A DNA stretch of 54,732 nucleotides from Pseudomonadota bacterium (lineage in GTDB: Bacteria > Pseudomonadota > Alphaproteobacteria > Micropepsales > Micropepsaceae): the NCBI GenBank assembly GCA_021851325.1, contig JAJZDZ010000019.1:1-54732 (forward strand), given 5' to 3'. The first letter of the stretch is position 1. Each line of letters begins with the position of its first letter. Positions 25,735 through 34,586 of the stretch are shown piece after piece. The translations under genes and the position numbers were made by a program. The notes under the pieces were generated by a model, which saw only the letters and a program-made list of their open reading frames with translations, made no database searches and had not been told where the DNA came from.

Positions 25735-27125
25735 TGCGTTCCTTAATCGAAATAGCGGATGGCGTTCGTAGCGGTAAGCTCAAAGCAACGGCGGTTATAG
25801 AGGACGCGCTGGTGAGAATTGAACGGGGAAATGCCCGGCTCAATGCGTTTATTCGCACTGGCCCTGAACTAGCGCTGCGGCAGGCCCGCGAGATTGATGC
25901 CAGGGTGGCCCGTGGTGAAGACCCCGGCTTGCTCGCTGGAGTACCCCTGGGCGTCAAGGATATTGAGAACTGCATAGGATTTCCTATCACGCAGGGTAGC
26001 TGGTTTCTGCGCAACGAGCCGCCATGCACCACGGATTCGCATCACGTGGAGCGGCTGCGGAAGGCTGGTGCCATACCCGTGGGTATCACCGCGATGTCCG
26101 AATTTGGTATGGACTCGGCAACTTTCACCAAGGCTTATGGCGCCACCCGAAATCCCTGGAACCCGGAGACGACCCCCGGTGGATCGAGTGGTGGGTCTGC
26201 AGCCGCGGTCGCGTCAGGGATGGTACCGTTGGCCACGGGCACAGATGCGGGAGGGTCGATCCGGGAGCCTGCGGCCTTCACCAACCTCATAGGACTGAAG
26301 CCGGCCCACGGCCGTATCGCCAAAATGAATGGCTTTGCCAACTGGTCCGTTCATGGCGCGTTGACGCGCTCGGTTGCCGAGACCGCGCGCTATCTGGATG
26401 TAGCGGGTGGTCCGGATGACCGGGACCGGCAGTCACTTCCGGCTGTTCCATTCGCTTATGAGCGTATCATTGAAACTTTGGATGTCAGCGGGCTGCGCGC
26501 GGTATTTTCGCCAGATCATGGATATGCGGTCGTCGAACCGGAAGTGATTGCTCTGGCCCGGGACGCGGCCAGCCGTTTGATTCGTGTTGCAGGGCTTTCC
26601 GAGCTCAACCGGCTCTTCCATCCGGTAAATGTGTACCGGCACTGGGGCGCGATCATGCTCTACAATCTGGAAGAGGATTTCACCCGGCAAGGGATTCTGC
26701 CGGATGGATTCGACATGCTCGCCGAGCAGACCAAGCGCAGTCTAAAGCGGATTAGGGACCGGCGGGCCGAGATTGACCTCAAGGAATCATGGAACAAGAT
26801 CTACCAGCTTGAGCAGGAAATGGCGGCGTTCTTTTTGGACGCCGATCTGCTGATGTCGCCGGCGACCGCCTGCGCACCCTATCCGGCCGACAGCACGATT
26901 CCTGAACTTATTGATGGCAGGGATGCAAGCGAGTCAGGCGTCGAGCCATTTGGGGTGGTGGCGAACGTATGCTGGAACCCGTCAATTTCGATTCCAGCGG
27001 GCTTTACGGCCAAAGGCGTACCGGTAGGACTGCAGATCACGGCACGCCGCCATCGCGACGACATTTTGCTTCGCCTCGCTCGAATCTATGAGAAGGCCTA
27101 TCCGTGGACCTTCCCCTGGGATTGA
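25734..27125 (+). CDS. Amidase (amidase-signature family)
   Basis: This 463-residue amidase-signature enzyme hydrolyses carboxamides with a Ser-cisSer-Lys triad. Lys75 lies in GVPLGVKDIE, the cis-Ser in TPGGSSGGSAAA (about 151-152), and the nucleophile Ser175 in GTDAGGSIREPAAF. The C-terminal PVGLQITARRHRDDILLRLAR is typical. The start ATG overlaps the pepN stop, so translation is coupled. It could cut an aryl, acyl or peptide amide that PepN cannot. The family also includes GatA of tRNA amidation, but without GatB/GatC here a catabolic role is more likely. Confidence 0.92.
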   Translation: MRSLIEIADGVRSGKLKATAVIEDALVRIERGNARLNAFIRTGPELALRQAREIDARVARGEDPGLLAGVPLGVKDIENCIGFPITQGSWFLRNEPPCTTDSHHVERLRKAGAIPVGITAMSEFGMDSATFTKAYGATRNPWNPETTPGGSSGGSAAAVASGMVPLATGTDAGGSIREPAAFTNLIGLKPAHGRIAKMNGFANWSVHGALTRSVAETARYLDVAGGPDDRDRQSLPAVPFAYERIIETLDVSGLRAVFSPDHGYAVVEPEVIALARDAASRLIRVAGLSELNRLFHPVNVYRHWGAIMLYNLEEDFTRQGILPDGFDMLAEQTKRSLKRIRDRRAEIDLKESWNKIYQLEQEMAAFFLDADLLMSPATACAPYPADSTIPELIDGRDASESGVEPFGVVANVCWNPSISIPAGFTAKGVPVGLQITARRHRDDILLRLARIYEKAYPWTFPWD

Positions 27126-27380
27126 AGCCGCCTGCGGACAGCACAGCCAAAGATCGGATCCCCGGGGTCGCAAAATAGTTGCAGGGGGACGCGGTAGAGG
27201 GGAGCTGCGGCTCAGCTAAAGTCTCCCGGCCTTAGGGGCCCCTGCCGCGTTGCCTGGCTGTGCGCGTGTGCGCGGCAGGCAGACTTGGCGAGGCGTGTAT
27301 CCACGCAGAGTGGTGGCGTTATCACCTTAGGGCGCTCCGGGATGGGGCTTCACCGCAGGGCACAAGTCTAAAAAAAGTCT
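27126..27380. other. Intergenic region after the amidase
   Basis: No gene is seen between the amidase and the receptor promoter. TGCCTG (27251-27256) pairs with CAGGCA (27276-27281), with GCGC/GCGC inside, making a possible terminator stem for the pepN-amidase transcript without a T-run. AGGGGCCCCT nearby is another short palindrome. Confidence 0.4.
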
Positions 27381-27399
27381 ATATGAACGGTGTTGACAT
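27381..27399. promoter_or_regulatory. 19-bp operator copy O4
   Basis: ATATGAACggtGTTGACAT includes the TTGACA (27393-27398) that is the likely -35 element of TonB receptor 2. Its centre is 31 bp, about three helical turns, from O5. Confidence 0.6.
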
Positions 27400-27411
27400 T
27401 TGATCGCAGAA

Positions 27412-27430
27412 ATATGAACCTTGTTTATAT
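27412..27430. promoter_or_regulatory. 19-bp operator copy O5
   Basis: ATATGAACcttGTTTATAT is a near-perfect palindrome around the expected -10 and start site of the TonB receptor 2 promoter, 34 bp before the start codon. Confidence 0.68.
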
Positions 27431-27464
27431 GGGTCAGTGCTAAGTCAGCGGAAGGGGGCTTTGA

Positions 27465-29834
27465 ATGACACGGGCAGGTAAGTTGGGACTTCTGGTAACG
27501 GCGGCGGCGCTGCCACTACTGGCGATGGCCAGTGCGGCTCAGGCCTCCACACCTATCGAGGAGGTCGTGGTTACTGCCGAGCGCAGGCCGGACACCCTCT
27601 TCAGTGTTCCCGCCACGGTGAATGCCGTCACTGGGAATCAGATCAAGAACCTCGGCTTGGTTACCATGAAGTCGATCGTGCAGATGATACCCAATGTGGT
27701 ATTGCCGAACGACCCGGAAGATTTCGAGACCTACATAAACATACGAGGCATTCGCCAGGCTGATATTAACGCAGAACCCAATTTTGGCTTCTTCCGCAAT
27801 GGCATTTATGACGGCGGTGAGCGTACCAATTTGGGAAATCTGATCGACGTCTCACGCGTGGAGGTTCTGAGTGGTCCGCAGTCCGGTCTTTATGGACGTG
27901 ATGCCGTTGGTGGCGTAGTCAATGTTGTTTACGCGACTCCGCATCTTCACGGTCTCGATGGATATGCGATTGCAAGTTATGGTCGCTACGACCGTAGCGA
28001 GCTTCAAGGTGCGGTAAATATTCCGGTAAGCAATCACTTTGCGGTTCGCCTGACCGGATGGTGGATCAACCAGAACGAGGGGCAGTTCTATAACCCGACG
28101 CTCAATCGCTATATCGATCAGCACTCCGACAAGGGTGGTCGCATTGGTGCACTCTGGCAGGTAAATCCAAATCTCACAGTAAATTGGGAAATGGAGCTGG
28201 AAGATCGCCATGGACCATCGCGTACGACGTTTGCGCCTAAGGGCATTGCCAATCCATTTTCCTGCTGCGGGTTCCCGGTGTCTCAGCCAGAAACGCTGAT
28301 GACGATCCGTCGTAATACGCCGAACAAGGAAAAATGGCAGCAGTTCTACATTTCCCAGGACATCAACTACAACACACGTAGTTGGTTGGGGTCATTTGAG
28401 CTGCAGTCGTCTTACCGTAACTACCACCTCAATCTGATTGAAGATAACGACCAGACTCCGTTCGGTCCCAACTATGGCCCAGCGGTTCAGCAGACCGCGC
28501 AGTTGCGCCATGAAAGCCTTAACAACTACTACTTCAATCTTTTGTGGAGATCACCAGTACACCAGAAGGTTAGCTGGATTGCAGGTGTCGATTACTTCAA
28601 TGAGCACTTTTCATTTGTGCGTGAGTTCCAGGGCAGCGTGAACTTCAATCTCCTCAACAACACGTTCGCGCCCGGCTTCACCTACATGAATTTGCTGTGC
28701 TCTGCCTATCTCTATCCCTACAGCGGTGGGTGCCAGGGTCTTCCAGGTGTTCCAGCCGCGGGCAGCTATCCCTACACTGTTCCGAACATCGGCGTGCAGT
28801 CTTCGGTCAATGCCTTTGGCGCGCCCGGAAGCCACATCAACACCCGGTCGGTTTCGGCATTTGCAAGCGTTACGTACAACATTACCAAGGATCTCAATCT
28901 AACTGGAACGGTACGCTGGGACCAGGACACCAAGATTCTCAACTATATTCAGGGCGCGATACCCTCTCTCGCATCCTCGCCAACCGCCGCGGCCTATCTT
29001 GGGCCACTGTTCTCTGAGATCTTTTACCCCTTCCAGTCCCAGCAATCGCCAACCTTTGTCCACATATCACCGAGTGTTACGCTCCAGTATTTCCTGAACC
29101 CGAACGTCAATCTCTATGCCATATATTCAACCGGCTTCCGGTCGGGCGGATTTAATCTGGGTACTTCATCGCCAGCCTTCCTTTCTTACAAGCCAGAAAC
29201 AGACTCAAACTATGAGGTCGGTGCAAAGACCAAATGGCTGGGTGGCAGACTGTTTATCAATGGGGATTTCTTCTATATGCCCCAGCGTAATCTGGTTGAG
29301 CCGGAACTTGATCCGACCGAGCCTGCCTTCCTTTTCCTCTATTATCTGAAAAACGTCGGCAGCGCCCGGAACTACGGGATAGAGCTGTCCTCACAATATC
29401 AGGCAACCAGCTGGTGGAACGTAGGAGCAAGCGTTGGCTGGCTTGATGCGAAGTACACCAGCGGCGTTACCGAAGGTACGTCGATCATTGGTCAAAGCAT
29501 TCCTCTAACCCGTACCTGGACCATCAATCTGAACAGTCATATGGCCTATCCGCTGCACGATGGCACCAGGCTACTTGCTGATATCAACTGGCGCCTGGAA
29601 TATGGCGGGTGGCTCACGCCATCGCAGCCGCCGACCTATGCGCTTAACACGACGCCCTACAGCGATTTCAATGATCTCGACGTCGATGCAGGCATGAGCT
29701 TCGGTAATAAGCGGATAGTTGCCTATGTCGACAATGCGTTTAACGATGTGATCTGGCAGTTCCAGTACGCCAATGGTTCGGCCAATGTGAACTATGGCAG
29801 AACTTACGGCCTGCGGTTTGAAATCGACTTCTAA
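27465..29834 (+). CDS. TonB-dependent outer-membrane receptor 2
   Basis: This 789-residue receptor has a signal peptide (MTRAGKLGLLVTAAALPLLAMASAAQA), the TonB box IEEVVVTAERR at about 32-42, a plug domain to about residue 165 (SRVEVLSGPQSGLYGRDAVGGVVNVVYATP), and a barrel ending YGLRFEIDF. It imports a substrate across the outer membrane using TonB energy. Two operator copies (O4, O5) sit in its promoter, so it is probably the inducible entry port of the regulon. Co-regulation with peptidases suggests a peptide or modified-peptide substrate. A hairpin lies just after its stop, before the convergent TetR gene. Confidence 0.93.
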   Translation: MTRAGKLGLLVTAAALPLLAMASAAQASTPIEEVVVTAERRPDTLFSVPATVNAVTGNQIKNLGLVTMKSIVQMIPNVVLPNDPEDFETYINIRGIRQADINAEPNFGFFRNGIYDGGERTNLGNLIDVSRVEVLSGPQSGLYGRDAVGGVVNVVYATPHLHGLDGYAIASYGRYDRSELQGAVNIPVSNHFAVRLTGWWINQNEGQFYNPTLNRYIDQHSDKGGRIGALWQVNPNLTVNWEMELEDRHGPSRTTFAPKGIANPFSCCGFPVSQPETLMTIRRNTPNKEKWQQFYISQDINYNTRSWLGSFELQSSYRNYHLNLIEDNDQTPFGPNYGPAVQQTAQLRHESLNNYYFNLLWRSPVHQKVSWIAGVDYFNEHFSFVREFQGSVNFNLLNNTFAPGFTYMNLLCSAYLYPYSGGCQGLPGVPAAGSYPYTVPNIGVQSSVNAFGAPGSHINTRSVSAFASVTYNITKDLNLTGTVRWDQDTKILNYIQGAIPSLASSPTAAAYLGPLFSEIFYPFQSQQSPTFVHISPSVTLQYFLNPNVNLYAIYSTGFRSGGFNLGTSSPAFLSYKPETDSNYEVGAKTKWLGGRLFINGDFFYMPQRNLVEPELDPTEPAFLFLYYLKNVGSARNYGIELSSQYQATSWWNVGASVGWLDAKYTSGVTEGTSIIGQSIPLTRTWTINLNSHMAYPLHDGTRLLADINWRLEYGGWLTPSQPPTYALNTTPYSDFNDLDVDAGMSFGNKRIVAYVDNAFNDVIWQFQYANGSANVNYGRTYGLRFEIDF

Positions 29835-29842
29835 GCTTGGAG

Positions 29843-29872
29843 GTGGCGGCGGCGCGTTTGCGTCGCCGCCAC
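29843..29872. terminator. Bidirectional terminator hairpin
   Basis: GTGGCGGCGGCG (29843-29854) pairs with CGTCGCCGCCAC (29861-29872) around CGTTTG, with one G-U pair in RNA and a short TTTC after it. It fills the 40-bp gap between the convergent receptor and TetR genes. Confidence 0.7.
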
Positions 29873-29874
29873 TT

Positions 29875-30525
29875 TCACGTCGCGAGTACTTTGGCCGCTG
29901 TACCGTCAAGAAAACTTGCTACAGCGTCCCGAACGAACGCCCGCATCTCGGAGCGTTTCCCCGAACGGAATTCATAGAGATCTTCCACGATATTGCGGCA
30001 CAATCCCGAAACAAGTGCAGCAAGAGTATAAGCAATGATGTTCTGCTCGTGTGATAGAGCCGGGTTTTCCGGGTCGTGCCTGTTCTCACCGTAGATTATT
30101 CTGGATGCGATGGCCATTCCCGCGTCAGTTGCAACGCGGAAGCGATCATTGGAAAGAGCATTCGGAATCTGCCCATACATAATCCGAAACAGCTCTTTGT
30201 TTTCGACAGCAAATTCGGCATACATCGCGGCCACATCGAGAATGGCGCTGCGCCGGTCTGCGGCGCGGGAAATGATGCGTTCGGCCTGGGCATTGCGTTG
30301 CTCAAAGCCTTCGGCCGCCAGATTAAGCAGAAGCTCATTGAGGCTGCTGAAGTGATTATAGAAATTGGCGGGTGTGACGCCTACGTCACGGGCTAGGCGG
30401 CGGACAGAAATGTCCTCGACCTTGCCGTCTTTCAGCATTGCTGCAGCGGCCGTCATTAGGTCGTTGGCGACGTTGCCTTTGTGATATGGTCTGGCTTTCC
30501 GACTTCGCGCCGTTGCCTGAGGCAT
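29875..30525 (-). CDS. TetR/AcrR family regulator 2
   Basis: This is a TetR-type repressor of about 216 residues. The helix-turn-helix is DISVRRLARDVGVTPANFYNHFSSLNELL near residues 38-66. The C-terminal domain contains FAVENKELFRIMYG, as in TetR proteins with a WHG-type ligand domain. I start at ATG 30525; a frame to 30591 adds sequence without family character. It is the last gene behind the GSA-type aminotransferase and DmpA-type peptidase, an operon preceded by palindrome O6. It is the best candidate for the protein that binds the eight 19-bp sites, with autoregulation. The ligand is unknown. Confidence 0.88.
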   Translation of the reverse strand: MPQATARSRKARPYHKGNVANDLMTAAAAMLKDGKVEDISVRRLARDVGVTPANFYNHFSSLNELLLNLAAEGFEQRNAQAERIISRAADRRSAILDVAAMYAEFAVENKELFRIMYGQIPNALSNDRFRVATDAGMAIASRIIYGENRHDPENPALSHEQNIIAYTLAALVSGLCRNIVEDLYEFRSGKRSEMRAFVRDAVASFLDGTAAKVLAT

Positions 30526-30600
30526 GCTGTAGGCCGCTCCCGGATGTCTACTGCAAGGGCAGCCTCTAACCCCTAAGCCAGGCCTTTGCAAGCTTTCAGC

Positions 30601-31737
30601 TTACGGGATTTCTAAGAGGCGTCCATGGCGTCGCAATATTGCCTGTATACGGGGGATAGGGATATGCGGGACGATGCGCCCATCGCGGCCGACCATGGTT
30701 TCGTTGGCGAAAAGGCTGTTTAGGATAGCCTCATCAACGGCTTCAATAGTGGCCTCATAGAACCGGCTCATAGGTTCTTCTGCCAGTGCCTCAATCGCCA
30801 GAAGTCCCTCGTGCTGTTCTACAACCGCTTGGTTCGCAGTGGAAAACGCGAGGAACAGATCACCCGACTCGTTAGATGCGATGCCGCCCGAGCGGGCGAT
30901 GCCATAGGAGGCCCGTCGGGCGATACGCTTGAGTTGATGAGGAAGCATCGGCGCATCGGTCGCAACGATGACAATGATTGAGCCGTTTTCCGCGTCCGAA
31001 ACCAGAGGTGCATCGATGGGAATTTCTGCGCCGATTGGGATTCCTGCAATGTGCAACAGGTGGCGCTTGCCGAAATTGCTCTGAACGAAGGCCCCAACAG
31101 TCCATTGCCGCCCTGCGTAGTCGACCAGCCTGGACGCCGTTCCGGATCCCCCTTTGAACTCGTAACAGCGCATGCCAGTCCCGCCACCAACACTGCCTTC
31201 CTCAATGGGGCCGGATCGGGCGTCATCAAAGGCGGCCAGCACGTGCTCCGGTTTGATGTGGTGTCCGTTAATGTCGCTGAGAGCACCATCATAGGTTTCG
31301 GCGGCGACAGGAAGCCAGAACGGTTGGTCCAGTTTTGCACTCGCATCAAGCTGGGAAAAAAGCCATTGAGCGGTGACGTCGCGGGTAAGCCCGCATGAAT
31401 GTGTATTGGTAATGGTAATAGGGCCATCGAAGCGGCCGCGTTCCTCAACGAAGGCCATACCCGTCATCTCGCCGTTCCCGCTCATGCTGAAATGACCGGC
31501 AAACGCCGCCGCGTTGGCGTTTGCCCGTCCATGAGCAAAGACTGCTGTGACACCAGTACGAACGGGCCCCTTGCCGACGACAAGGGGCCCCTCGCCTTTG
31601 ATGAGTGTGCAGTAGCCGACTTCCACGCCCTGGACGTCGGTAATCGCATTCCAGCGGCCGGGTTTCCCAGTGAACGGTATTCCAGCACCACGGGCACGCA
31701 GTTTACCGCTTGGAGTGCGAAAGTGAGGGGCGTTCAT
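30601..31737 (-). CDS. DmpA/BapA-type self-cleaving aminopeptidase (P1 family)
   Basis: This 378-residue protein belongs to the P1 family of N-terminal nucleophile hydrolases, which includes L-aminopeptidase/D-Ala-esterase DmpA and the beta-peptidyl aminopeptidases BapA. The proenzyme is expected to cut itself at Gly181-Ser182 in EEGSVGGGTGM, freeing Ser182 as nucleophile of the small subunit. NAITDVQGVEVG at the N-terminus and TITNTHSCGLTRD are also family blocks. The enzymes release N-terminal D-amino, small L-amino or beta-amino acids. No signal peptide is evident. It starts eight bases after the aminotransferase stop, so the two are coupled. The neighbouring beta-aminotransferase-like enzyme hints at beta-amino acids. 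Confidence 0.92.
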   Translation of the reverse strand: MNAPHFRTPSGKLRARGAGIPFTGKPGRWNAITDVQGVEVGYCTLIKGEGPLVVGKGPVRTGVTAVFAHGRANANAAAFAGHFSMSGNGEMTGMAFVEERGRFDGPITITNTHSCGLTRDVTAQWLFSQLDASAKLDQPFWLPVAAETYDGALSDINGHHIKPEHVLAAFDDARSGPIEEGSVGGGTGMRCYEFKGGSGTASRLVDYAGRQWTVGAFVQSNFGKRHLLHIAGIPIGAEIPIDAPLVSDAENGSIIVIVATDAPMLPHQLKRIARRASYGIARSGGIASNESGDLFLAFSTANQAVVEQHEGLLAIEALAEEPMSRFYEATIEAVDEAILNSLFANETMVGRDGRIVPHIPIPRIQAILRRHGRLLEIP

Positions 31738-31744
31738 ATTCGGT

Positions 31745-33067
31745 TCAATTCATTTCTCTGAGAGCAGCAAGGGCCTTTTCCAGGACATCGTCAATATCCT
31801 TCTCGGTAAGCGGAGTGGACAGTACGAAGAAGCCTGGCGCCCCCATAATAACGCCATGATTAAGCATGTAGCGGAAAAATTGCCCTGCACGCGCTTGCGC
31901 CTGAACGTTCGTACGCATGCTGTTTACGACATCCCGATATGTCTCTACTTGGTTATCGGAATGGAACAGGCAGACCATGGACGTGGCACCGCCAACCATT
32001 CCGGGAGCTTTTGCGATATTCAGAGCTTCTTGCAGTCCCTTACGCAAACGATCACCAAGCGCTGACAACCGGTCGAAAGAAGCTTCGTCAAAGAGCTGCA
32101 TTGCCTTTAGACCGGCAGCCATGGTCATCGGGTTGGCATTGAAGGTGCCACCGTGGCCAAGCTTGGGAGAGCCGTTTCTTGGATCAAAAAGGGCCTCCAT
32201 AATTTCTCGGCGCCCGCCCACGGCTCCCACTGGCAGTCCCCCGCCAATGATTTTACCAAGGGCTGTGATGTCTGGCGCTACTCCGAGCGCTCCCTGTGCG
32301 CCTCGGAAGCCAAGGCGGAAACTGTACACTTCGTCGAATACCAGCATGGCTCCAGCCTTTTTTGTCTCGTCGCGGAGCATGGCGACGAATTCGCGGGTGG
32401 CAGGCTTGTAGCCAAGATTCTTGACTAGCGGATCAATGAGTACTCCGGCTAGCTCAGAAGCGTGCTGGCGGATCAGTTTGCGGCATACTTCAACCTGATT
32501 CATCGGCAGCACCAAAGTATCCGCAGCGGTGCCAGGTCCCGTGCCAGCCGGTGCAACGCTTGCGGGTGCGTCAGGATCACCCCAGGCACTCGGGGAAGGG
32601 GCGACGCTGATTGAAGCGGTTTCGCTGCTGCCGTGATAAGCACCTTCTATTTTTGCGATTTTGGGGCGGCCAGTGATTGCGCGCGCAGCGCGTATGGCCA
32701 TCATCACGGCTTCGGTCCCCGAATTGCAGAATCGGACCTGTTCGATGGTTGGAATACGGTCGGTAATGATCTCCGCCAGCTCAACTTCTTCCCGGGTGGG
32801 TAAGGCAATCGCAAGCAACCGTTCCGCCTGCTTCTGGATTGCTGCGACAATCTCCGGATGGTTATGGCCATGAATCAGGGCCGAGTAGTTCGCGATGAAG
32901 TCTAGTCGTTCAACCCCGTCAATGTCCCAAACCCGCGCGCCTTTGGCACGGTCCGCGTAGATCGGATAGGGAGGGAAGAAGACAGTATGGCGGGAATTGC
33001 CGCCGGGAAGAACTTTGGTTGCCCGTTCAAAGAACGCAGCCGACTTTGATTTGCTATCAGGGTACAT
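31745..33067 (-). CDS. Class III aminotransferase, GSA/beta-phenylalanine-aminotransferase type
   Basis: This 440-residue PLP enzyme resembles glutamate-1-semialdehyde aminomutase and, more closely by eye, beta-phenylalanine aminotransferase of Variovorax. The stretch PGGNSRHTVFFPPYPIYADRAKGARVWDIDG parallels its PGANSRS...FYAPFPL, including the Arg (Arg26 here, Arg41 there) that binds the substrate carboxylate. The PLP lysine is Lys272 (ALGKIIGGGLP) and Asp245 lies in FDEVYSFR. A second carboxylate-binding Arg near the C-terminus (SPRGFVVLS in Variovorax) is Pro here (GAPGFFVLS), so selectivity may differ. GGAGGA precedes ATG 33067. A heme-pathway GSA aminomutase is unlikely because of the peptidase context. 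It is the first gene of the operon with DmpA and TetR 2. Confidence 0.9.
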   Translation of the reverse strand: MYPDSKSKSAAFFERATKVLPGGNSRHTVFFPPYPIYADRAKGARVWDIDGVERLDFIANYSALIHGHNHPEIVAAIQKQAERLLAIALPTREEVELAEIITDRIPTIEQVRFCNSGTEAVMMAIRAARAITGRPKIAKIEGAYHGSSETASISVAPSPSAWGDPDAPASVAPAGTGPGTAADTLVLPMNQVEVCRKLIRQHASELAGVLIDPLVKNLGYKPATREFVAMLRDETKKAGAMLVFDEVYSFRLGFRGAQGALGVAPDITALGKIIGGGLPVGAVGGRREIMEALFDPRNGSPKLGHGGTFNANPMTMAAGLKAMQLFDEASFDRLSALGDRLRKGLQEALNIAKAPGMVGGATSMVCLFHSDNQVETYRDVVNSMRTNVQAQARAGQFFRYMLNHGVIMGAPGFFVLSTPLTEKDIDDVLEKALAALREMN

Positions 33068-33112
33068 GTCTTTCCTCCAGCGCTGATAATTGCGCTTTGG
33101 TGTGTCGTCAAA

Positions 33113-33131
33113 ATATATACAATGTATATAT
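33113..33131. promoter_or_regulatory. 19-bp operator copy O6 (perfect palindrome)
   Basis: ATATATACaatGTATATAT is a perfect palindrome. A TTGACG -35 candidate on the minus strand (33111-33106) abuts it on the side facing the aminotransferase-DmpA-TetR operon. It sits in the 94-bp gap after the MFS gene. Confidence 0.65.
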
Positions 33132-33161
33132 TGCCCCTGGTTGGCGCGTTGGTCAAGTACG

Positions 33162-34562
33162 CTATGTCACGCTGGAATTTGTAGCTGTGCCGCGGGTAAG
33201 ACGGCGAAGGATGGCGCGGTGCCTGTTCGCGGTGATGGGAAACCGCCAGGCAAATATCACTGCAACGAAATAAAGCAGGGCGGGATACACGAGATAGCAG
33301 AGCAGGAGGCCGGTTTGCGCGGCGGAGGTGTTGTGTCCGCCAACATGATAGTGAAACAGGTCAAGCGCCGTAAAAGAAAGTCCTGCGCCAATGGCCATTG
33401 TCACCTTTATAAGCAGGGTATTGAAGGCGAATATATTGCCGGCCTTGTTCACCCGGGTGCGCATAAGGTCATAATCAACGACATCTCCAAGTACCGCATA
33501 GGGACAGATATAGGCTGGCGCATTCAAAACGGCGCTGAGTGCGGTGAGGCCGAGTAGCATCGGCAGGCCGCCCAGAAACGGGATCAGCAGAACTAGCGGC
33601 CGCGTTATCACGTCGACAAACATGCTGAAGGCCCAGACGCGATGCTTTCCAAACTTGGCGACAGCGCGATACCAGGGAGGCATCGTGACACCCTGTGCCA
33701 CGAAGAAGACGATCATCATCAGCGGGTAGGCCGATGCCATATGCATATAGTCAGAGATGAAAATCAGCGAGACAGAAAGGAACGCTCCCTGGCTCAATCC
33801 CCAGGCGCCGATAATTCCGCAATAGTACCAGAGTGGACGATTCGTGCGTAAAGACACAAACAGTTCACGCAAGGTGGCGAGGCGATGGGATGGGGCGTCA
33901 CCGGAAGGCACAAATATGATCGCGATCAGGACACTTGCCGGCATTAATGCCACATAGAGCCATGCGATACCGGTCAGAGCCGTACCTGTAATTGCCATGG
34001 TACCGGTAAAATGTGAAAGCGCGATAGGCATCAGCCAGAAAATGAGGCTGCCAACTACCGTCAATACGGCCACATAGGTGTTGATGCGTGATCTTTGTAC
34101 ATAGTCGCGGCTGAGTTCCGCGGTCCACGCTGCTCTAGGGATCTCAAAGAGTGAAAACCCGAAGTACAACAGAAATGACCAGACACCGTAATAGAGAAAT
34201 CGCGTCTGAGCGTTAGGCTGAAACAGGAAGAAGATTGCGACAGAACAAACGAGCGCGGCCGCGAATACCCACAGCTTGCGCCGCCCTAGGCGATCGGGCG
34301 TACGGTCGCACAGGTATCCGATTGTCGGGTCAAGAACGGCATCAAGAATGCGGCTGCCGGTCGTCATTGCTGCAATCTGCAGCAGTGTGACTTTCGTGTG
34401 AGCGGCATAAAACTGAGGAATAACAATATTGAGTGGCAGTACGACAAATGAGTGAGGTAAATTCGGAAAGGAGAATATGAACAGTTCCCGGATGCTGGGT
34501 TTCTTTTTGGTCGACGGTGAACTTTGAGCGCCTTCGGCAGGCAATGTTGTATCGATGGCCAT
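33162..34562 (-). CDS. MFS transporter, GPH (MelB-like) family
   Basis: This 466-residue inner-membrane permease has about twelve hydrophobic segments. It carries the glycoside-pentoside-hexuronide:cation symporter signatures LDPTIGYLCDRTPDRLGRRKLWVF near the first cytoplasmic loop and a second-half AYICPYAVLGDVVDYDL. In alphaproteobacteria such permeases often stand beside TonB receptors and move the periplasmic product into the cytoplasm, whatever its chemistry. Operator O7 lies 25-43 bp upstream. It is therefore the likely inner-membrane step of the same regulon. The substrate could be a peptide, amino acid conjugate or glycoside. Confidence 0.9.
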   Translation of the reverse strand: MAIDTTLPAEGAQSSPSTKKKPSIRELFIFSFPNLPHSFVVLPLNIVIPQFYAAHTKVTLLQIAAMTTGSRILDAVLDPTIGYLCDRTPDRLGRRKLWVFAAALVCSVAIFFLFQPNAQTRFLYYGVWSFLLYFGFSLFEIPRAAWTAELSRDYVQRSRINTYVAVLTVVGSLIFWLMPIALSHFTGTMAITGTALTGIAWLYVALMPASVLIAIIFVPSGDAPSHRLATLRELFVSLRTNRPLWYYCGIIGAWGLSQGAFLSVSLIFISDYMHMASAYPLMMIVFFVAQGVTMPPWYRAVAKFGKHRVWAFSMFVDVITRPLVLLIPFLGGLPMLLGLTALSAVLNAPAYICPYAVLGDVVDYDLMRTRVNKAGNIFAFNTLLIKVTMAIGAGLSFTALDLFHYHVGGHNTSAAQTGLLLCYLVYPALLYFVAVIFAWRFPITANRHRAILRRLTRGTATNSSVT

Positions 34563-34586
34563 GCGAAATTCCGATCACTGCCCGGA

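Noticed and set aside
25734..27125. GatA subunit of tRNA amidotransferase
   Set aside because: GatB and GatC are absent, and coupling to pepN under O3 points to catabolism.
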